64,000 nt of DNA. It comes from Danio rerio. Its lineage: Eukaryota > Chordata > Actinopteri > Cypriniformes > Danionidae. Where the stretch lies: positions 16,785,001 to 16,849,000 of the forward strand of contig NC_133193.1 of NCBI RefSeq assembly GCF_049306965.1, in the 5' to 3' direction. Made by a program: the position numbers and the translations under genes. Positions 62,601 through 64,000 of the stretch are shown piece after piece. The notes beneath the pieces are model-generated. The model did not search any database and was not told where the DNA came from. It saw only the letters and a list, made by a program, of their open reading frames with translations. Numbering within the stretch: the first letter of the stretch is position 1; every line of letters starts with the position of its first letter.

Positions 62601-62765
62601 GAAGATTTATCAGATGAGGATCCTGCATGAAGAAAAGGTGTTTAATTGTGCTGATCTGAAACTCTACCTTGACTGCATGTGTTCCAGGACTGAGTCGCTG
62701 TCTGCTTTGTCTGGTGATGACACTGTGAGCGATGGCACTTGGAGTGTACTGACGAATGTTGAGGC
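39428..62765 (-). CDS. ppfibp1: liprin-beta (PPFIBP1-type), 3' half of gene
   Basis: Fifteen coding exons on the minus strand, 1758 bp and about 585 residues: 62668-62765, 62252-62311, 58728-58788, 58055-58226, 53326-53467, 52639-52770, 52046-52196, 50276-50387, 50051-50139, 47300-47422, 47091-47216, 42537-42725, 41949-42116, 39595-39660, 39428-39496. Liprin-beta is a cytoplasmic scaffold that pairs with liprin-alpha at cell edges and synapses. Visible parts are a serine-rich linker with KRTASAPNL and KKKSKGFKALFGK, three SAM domains (exons 52046-50276, 50276-47300 and 47091-42537), then YVCPM, GTVRQIGAFSEG and a DDDSNV end. The YVCPM/DSNV tail and LEPRFNVETMALLLN fit beta-1 better than beta-2. 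The N-terminal coiled coils and the start lie off the right edge. Phases join from 62252-62311 to the stop; the 62668-62765 to 62252-62311 junction does not. Which zebrafish paralogue (a or b) is not decided. Confidence 0.92.
39595..39660 (-). CDS. ppfibp1: ppfibp1 exon (tail)
   Basis: 66 bp encoding MEDSEGTVRQIGAFSEG and INNLT. Acceptor GGCCCAG, donor GTAACA. Confidence 0.92.
41296..41646 (+). mobile_element. DANA SINE, near full length, in ppfibp1 intron
   Basis: Starts with a tRNA-like GGCTCAGTGGTTAGCACTG (A box), then GGTTTGAGTCCCGGC (B box), and shows the DANA blocks TTGGCATTTCTGTGTGGAG, CATGTTCTCCCCATG and GACTAAGCTGAAGG near the end. Diverged from the other copies. Confidence 0.88.
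41949..42116 (-). CDS. ppfibp1: ppfibp1 exon (post-SAM tail)
   Basis: Encodes a basic GRKKKQEDNEEYVCPM segment and ends DDDLDRLDQ. Acceptor TTTTTAG, donor GTAAAG. Confidence 0.92.
42230..42480 (+). repeat. fragment of a dispersed DNA repeat
   Basis: Ends GGGGGGCTAATAATTCTGAC then TCAACTGTA, a terminal sequence I recognise as frequent in zebrafish introns. The left end is not resolved. Confidence 0.5.
42537..42725 (-). CDS. ppfibp1: ppfibp1 exon (third SAM domain, part 2)
   Basis: Begins VLEPRFNVETMALLLNIPPN and ends LLTATAKVK. Acceptor TTTATAG, donor GTATGA. Confidence 0.93.
43890..44450 (+). mobile_element. LINE reverse-transcriptase 3' fragment
   Basis: The frame 43893-44129 encodes HACILGRLDYCNSLYVGISQ and NRLQLVQNAAARLLTG, the C-terminal RT signature of L2/CR1/Rex-type LINEs. 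Similarity continues to about 44400 with frame breaks. 5'-truncated and dead. Confidence 0.85.
44559..44653. repeat. AT microsatellite
   Basis: About 47 uninterrupted AT units inside the hAT-like element. Confidence 0.95.
46008..46373. mobile_element. palindromic MITE in ppfibp1 intron
   Basis: Terminal inverted repeats GGTCCCACTTTATATTAA and TTAATATAAGGTGGGACC are near perfect, with a GTGTTTATAATG / AGTACATG-rich interior. No coding capacity. The target duplication is not clear. Confidence 0.8.
47091..47216 (-). CDS. ppfibp1: ppfibp1 exon (third SAM domain, part 1)
   Basis: Encodes SQWTNHRVMEWLRSVDLAEY and GSGVHGGLM. Acceptor CATTTCAG, donor GTAAAA. Confidence 0.93.
47300..47422 (-). CDS. 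ppfibp1: ppfibp1 exon (second SAM domain, end)
   Basis: Encodes DDLLSLKVGSVLHHLSIKRA and PNCLRRRPSDE. Acceptor TTGATCAG, donor GTAAGA. A Tc1 relic begins 60 bp upstream of it in the transcript direction. Confidence 0.93.
47483..48323 (+). mobile_element. Tc1-like relic with transposase C-terminus
   Basis: Ends contain ACCTGACAAAAGTCTTG (left) and the near complement GACAAGATTTTTGTCAGGT (right), with TA at both flanks. A plus-strand frame 47684-48136 carries LQQDSAP (second D) and AQSPDMNITEHAW (catalytic E region) of the DDE domain. The N-terminal part is deleted or diverged. It belongs to a different Tc1 family from 35016-36182. Confidence 0.85.
48835..49826. mobile_element. non-autonomous TTAA-target DNA transposon
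   Basis: Ends AGGGGTGGTCCAG and TACTGGCCAAACCCCT are short imperfect inverted repeats flanked by TTAA (48831-48834, 49827-49830). The interior includes a GT microsatellite (49203-49231) and no transposase. Confidence 0.78.
50051..50139 (-). CDS. ppfibp1: ppfibp1 exon (second SAM domain)
   Basis: Encodes WLDDIGLPQYKTQFDEGRVD and HYMTV. Acceptor TTCTAG, donor GTTAGT. Confidence 0.92.
50276..50387 (-). CDS. ppfibp1: ppfibp1 exon (end of first SAM, start of second)
   Basis: Encodes ELGIKHPLHRKKLQLALQAL and ends DYHWVT. Acceptor TGTGTGCAG, donor GTAGGC; the split Arg codon is completed in the next exon. Confidence 0.92.
52046..52196 (-). CDS. ppfibp1: ppfibp1 exon (first SAM domain, part 1)
   Basis: Encodes WSREQVCDWMQEQGLG and SGQTLLQASQHDLER. 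Acceptor TTGGGCAG, donor GTGAGA. Confidence 0.92.
52639..52770 (-). CDS. ppfibp1: ppfibp1 exon (pre-SAM)
   Basis: Encodes LKRSQSTTFNLDD and FKRGGVRATAGPRLGWSRD, strongly liprin-beta-like. Acceptor CTTTAAG, donor GTCAGT. Confidence 0.9.
53326..53467 (-). CDS. ppfibp1: ppfibp1 exon (linker)
   Basis: Encodes ETERDGTDHLDLAG and ends KKKSKGFKALFG. Acceptor TTTGCACAG, donor GTGAGT. Open frames on the plus strand here are its shadow. Confidence 0.9.
54062..55939. mobile_element. GC-rich-ended non-autonomous DNA transposon
   Basis: Left end AGCCGCATTTCCACTATC and right end GATAGTGGAAACGCGGCT are inverted, flanked by a 3-bp ATT (54059-54061, 55940-55942). Subterminal motifs GCGTTTCCACTG / CAGTGGAAACGCC and GAGCCAGGGC recur near both ends. 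The 1.88-kb interior is AT-rich without a transposase. The 3-bp target resembles PIF/Harbinger in length, but ATT is not the usual TWA, so the class stays open. Confidence 0.75.
55947..56080. mobile_element. Tc1-like terminal fragment
   Basis: Begins CAGTGCATCCGGAAAGTATT, continues CTTCACTTTTTCCACATTTT and ends around CAATGTGAAA. It matches the left end of the element at 62895-64000; only this end is present. Confidence 0.8.
56361..56477 (-). mobile_element. DANA SINE fragment
   Basis: Reverse-strand DANA middle part: CCAATTCACCTGTACCACAT, GTCTTTGGACTGTGGGGGA and AACACAGGGAGAACATGCAA. Both ends are missing. Confidence 0.8.
57472..57758. mobile_element. Angel-type MITE
   Basis: A 287-bp near-palindrome starting AGGGACAGCACATAC and ending GATGAACTGTCCCT, with inner arms reading ACCATTGACTTTCATAG and ATGGAAGTCAATGGCTAC. 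The right flank is TTAA and the left a degenerate GTAA. The Angel name is from memory of that zebrafish family. Confidence 0.75.
58055..58226 (-). CDS. ppfibp1: ppfibp1 exon (basic linker)
   Basis: Begins SKKFDEFNKI and ends GGKRTASAPNL, a conserved liprin-beta segment. Acceptor TTGTTTTAG, donor GTAAGA. Confidence 0.9.
58728..58788 (-). CDS. ppfibp1: ppfibp1 small exon, possibly alternative
   Basis: 61 bp encoding SSETTKSGSQGNLDGGTSEK. The acceptor TTTTAG is fair and the donor GTCCAT is poor. Accepted because it joins both neighbours in phase. Confidence 0.55.
59371..59615. mobile_element. third-level MITE
   Basis: A 245-bp element with inverted ends CACTTTAAATTAGGTCACAA and TTGTGACCAAAACTAAAGTG; no coding capacity. 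Confidence 0.75.
59676..60075 (-). mobile_element. DANA SINE, full length
   Basis: Reverse orientation: the tail appears as an ATTC microsatellite (59676-59723), then GGCTTAGTCCCTTTATTAAT, CCGCCAACTTATCCAGCAAG, CATGTCTTTGGACTGTGGGG and the tRNA-like head near 60020-60075. It is the best-preserved copy and supports a Danio origin for the window. Confidence 0.92.
60350..62173. mobile_element. 1.8-kb non-autonomous TTAA-target DNA transposon
   Basis: Perfect 14-bp inverted ends AGGTGCAGTAGGTG and CACCTACTGCACCT, flanked by TTAA (60346-60349, 62174-62177). The GC content rises in the middle, and no transposase was found. Its right end lies 78 bp from the ppfibp1 exon at 62252. Confidence 0.85.
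62252..62311 (-). CDS. ppfibp1: ppfibp1 small linker exon
   Basis: 60 bp encoding an acidic DKECEEPDQSQETPLHESP stretch. Acceptor CCTTTGTAG, donor GTGAGT. It joins 58728-58788 in phase but needs two leading bases from an exon not identified here. Confidence 0.6.
62668..62765 (-). CDS. ppfibp1: ppfibp1 exon (linker)
   Basis: Encodes NIRQYTPSAIAHSVITRQ and continues to GTHAVK. Acceptor TATTTGTAG, donor GTAGAG. It ends in phase 0, which fits 58226 directly but not the exon at 62311. Confidence 0.85.
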
Positions 62766-62894
62766 CTACAAATAAAGACAACATATAGGGCAAATCATTT
62801 ATTTATTGCTAATTACCTAATAAATCTAGTTAAGCCTTTCAATTGCACTTTAAGATTAATGCTAATATACTGCAAAATAATTAGCAGAATATTA

Positions 62895-64000
62895 CAGTGC
62901 ATTCGGAAAGTATTAATAGTGCTTCACTTTTTCCACATTTTTCATGTTACTGCCTTATTCCAAAATTTATTAAATTCATTTATTTCTTCAAAATATTAAA
63001 CATAATACCCTAAAATGACAATGTGAAAAAAAAGATTTTTTGAAATTGTTGCAAATGTATTAATAAATTAAATTAATTAAAAAAAACGCCAAATCACGTG
63101 TACATAAGCATTCACAGCCTTTACTCAATACTTTGTTGATGCACCTTTGGTAACAATTACAGCCTCAAGTCTTTTTAAATATGACGTCACAAGCTTGGTA
63201 CTCCTGACTTTGGGAATTTTTGCCCATTTCTCTTTGCAGTACCTCTCAAGCTCTATCAGGTTGGATTGGAACCGATTGTGTACAGCCATTTTCAGGTCTC
63301 TCCAGAGATTTTCAATAGGATTTAGGTCTGAGCTCTGGCTGGGCCACTCAAGGACATTCACAGAGTTGTTGTAAAGCCACTCCATTGATATTCTGGCAGT
63401 GTGCTTCGGGTCATTGTCCTGCTGGAAGATGAACCGTGGCCCCAGTCTGAGGTCAAGAGCACTCTGAAGCAGGTTTTCATTCAGGATGTCTCTGTACATT
63501 GCTGCATTCCTCTTTCCCTCTATCCAGACTAGTCTTCCAATTCCTGCTGGTGAAAAACATCCCCACAGCATGATGCTTCACTGTAGAGATGGTATTAGCC
63601 TATTGATGAGCGGTGCCTGGCCATTGTGCTCATTTAACCTTAATTTAATCTTCCCCAGCCGTGTGCCTCGAGACAATCCTGTCTCAGAGGTCTACAGACA
63701 ATTTTCTTCATCTTCTTGCTTTGGTTTGTGCTTTAACATGCTCTGTTGACCCTGGGACCTTATATAGACAGTTGTATGCCTTTTCAAATCATGTCCAATC
63801 AACTGAATTTACAACAGGTGAACTCCAATTAAGCTGCTGAAACATCTCAAGAATGATCAGTGGAAACAGAATGCACCTGAGCTCAATTTTGAGCTTCATG
63901 GTAAAGGCTGTGATTACTTATGTACATGTTATTTTTCAGGTTTTTTATTTTTAATAAATTTGCAAAAATTTCTAAAAATCTTCTATCACATTGTCGTTAT
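62895..64000 (-). mobile_element. Tc1/mariner element, internally deleted, cut by window edge
   Basis: Starts after TA with CAGTGCATTCGGAAAGTATT. A minus-strand frame (63125-63571) encodes the transposase C-terminal half with FIFQQDNDPKHTA and SSDLNPIENLW, the second D and the E of the DDE triad. Between about 63600 and 63655 the sequence jumps to the N-terminal and 5' region (CGAGACAATCCTGTCTCAGA), so the first catalytic aspartate is missing. It is not autonomous, and the right end continues beyond 64000. Confidence 0.9.

Overview
The window is vertebrate nuclear DNA, almost certainly zebrafish (Danio rerio). It has intron-rich host genes with short exons, full and partial copies of the Danio tRNA-derived SINE DANA, Angel-type MITEs, several Tc1/mariner relatives, hAT and TTAA-target elements, and long TA and CA microsatellites. 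No bacterial features are present.

Left part (1-26.5 kb): about 2.1 kb of AT-rich DNA with no recognisable gene, then a roughly 24-kb tandem array of a complex repeat. Basic units are about 126-135 bp. They are joined by pyrimidine-rich tracts ending in CAG and carry recurrent GTAGAA/GTAGGG or GTAATGG starts, so each unit resembles a miniature exon with splice signals. Units are organised into larger blocks; one 1.7-kb block is repeated about 3.27 kb downstream. The array has been invaded by a young chromodomain Ty3/gypsy retroelement (10995-16080), a TTAA-target DNA element (17758-19010), a 1.8-kb unclassified segment, a solo LTR and a DANA fragment. Its right end is the most diverged, yet holds the longest open stretch.

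Middle (28.7-36.9 kb): a complete minus-strand gene of eight coding exons for a 309-residue secreted EndoU-type, poly(U)-preferring endoribonuclease (endouc-like). All phases join and the catalytic His/His/Lys are in place. Its introns hold hAT elements, a degenerate tandem repeat and a Tc1 element lying only 13 bp from a splice donor.

Right part (39.4-62.8 kb): the 3' half of a minus-strand liprin-beta gene (ppfibp1-like). Fifteen coding exons encode a linker region, three SAM domains and a conserved tail. The 5' coiled-coil exons lie beyond the right edge. Its introns contain nested MITEs, DANA copies, three TTAA-flanked elements, a LINE fragment inside hAT-like ends and several Tc1 copies. 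The two host genes are in tandem on the same strand, 2.8 kb apart, with no sign that they work together.
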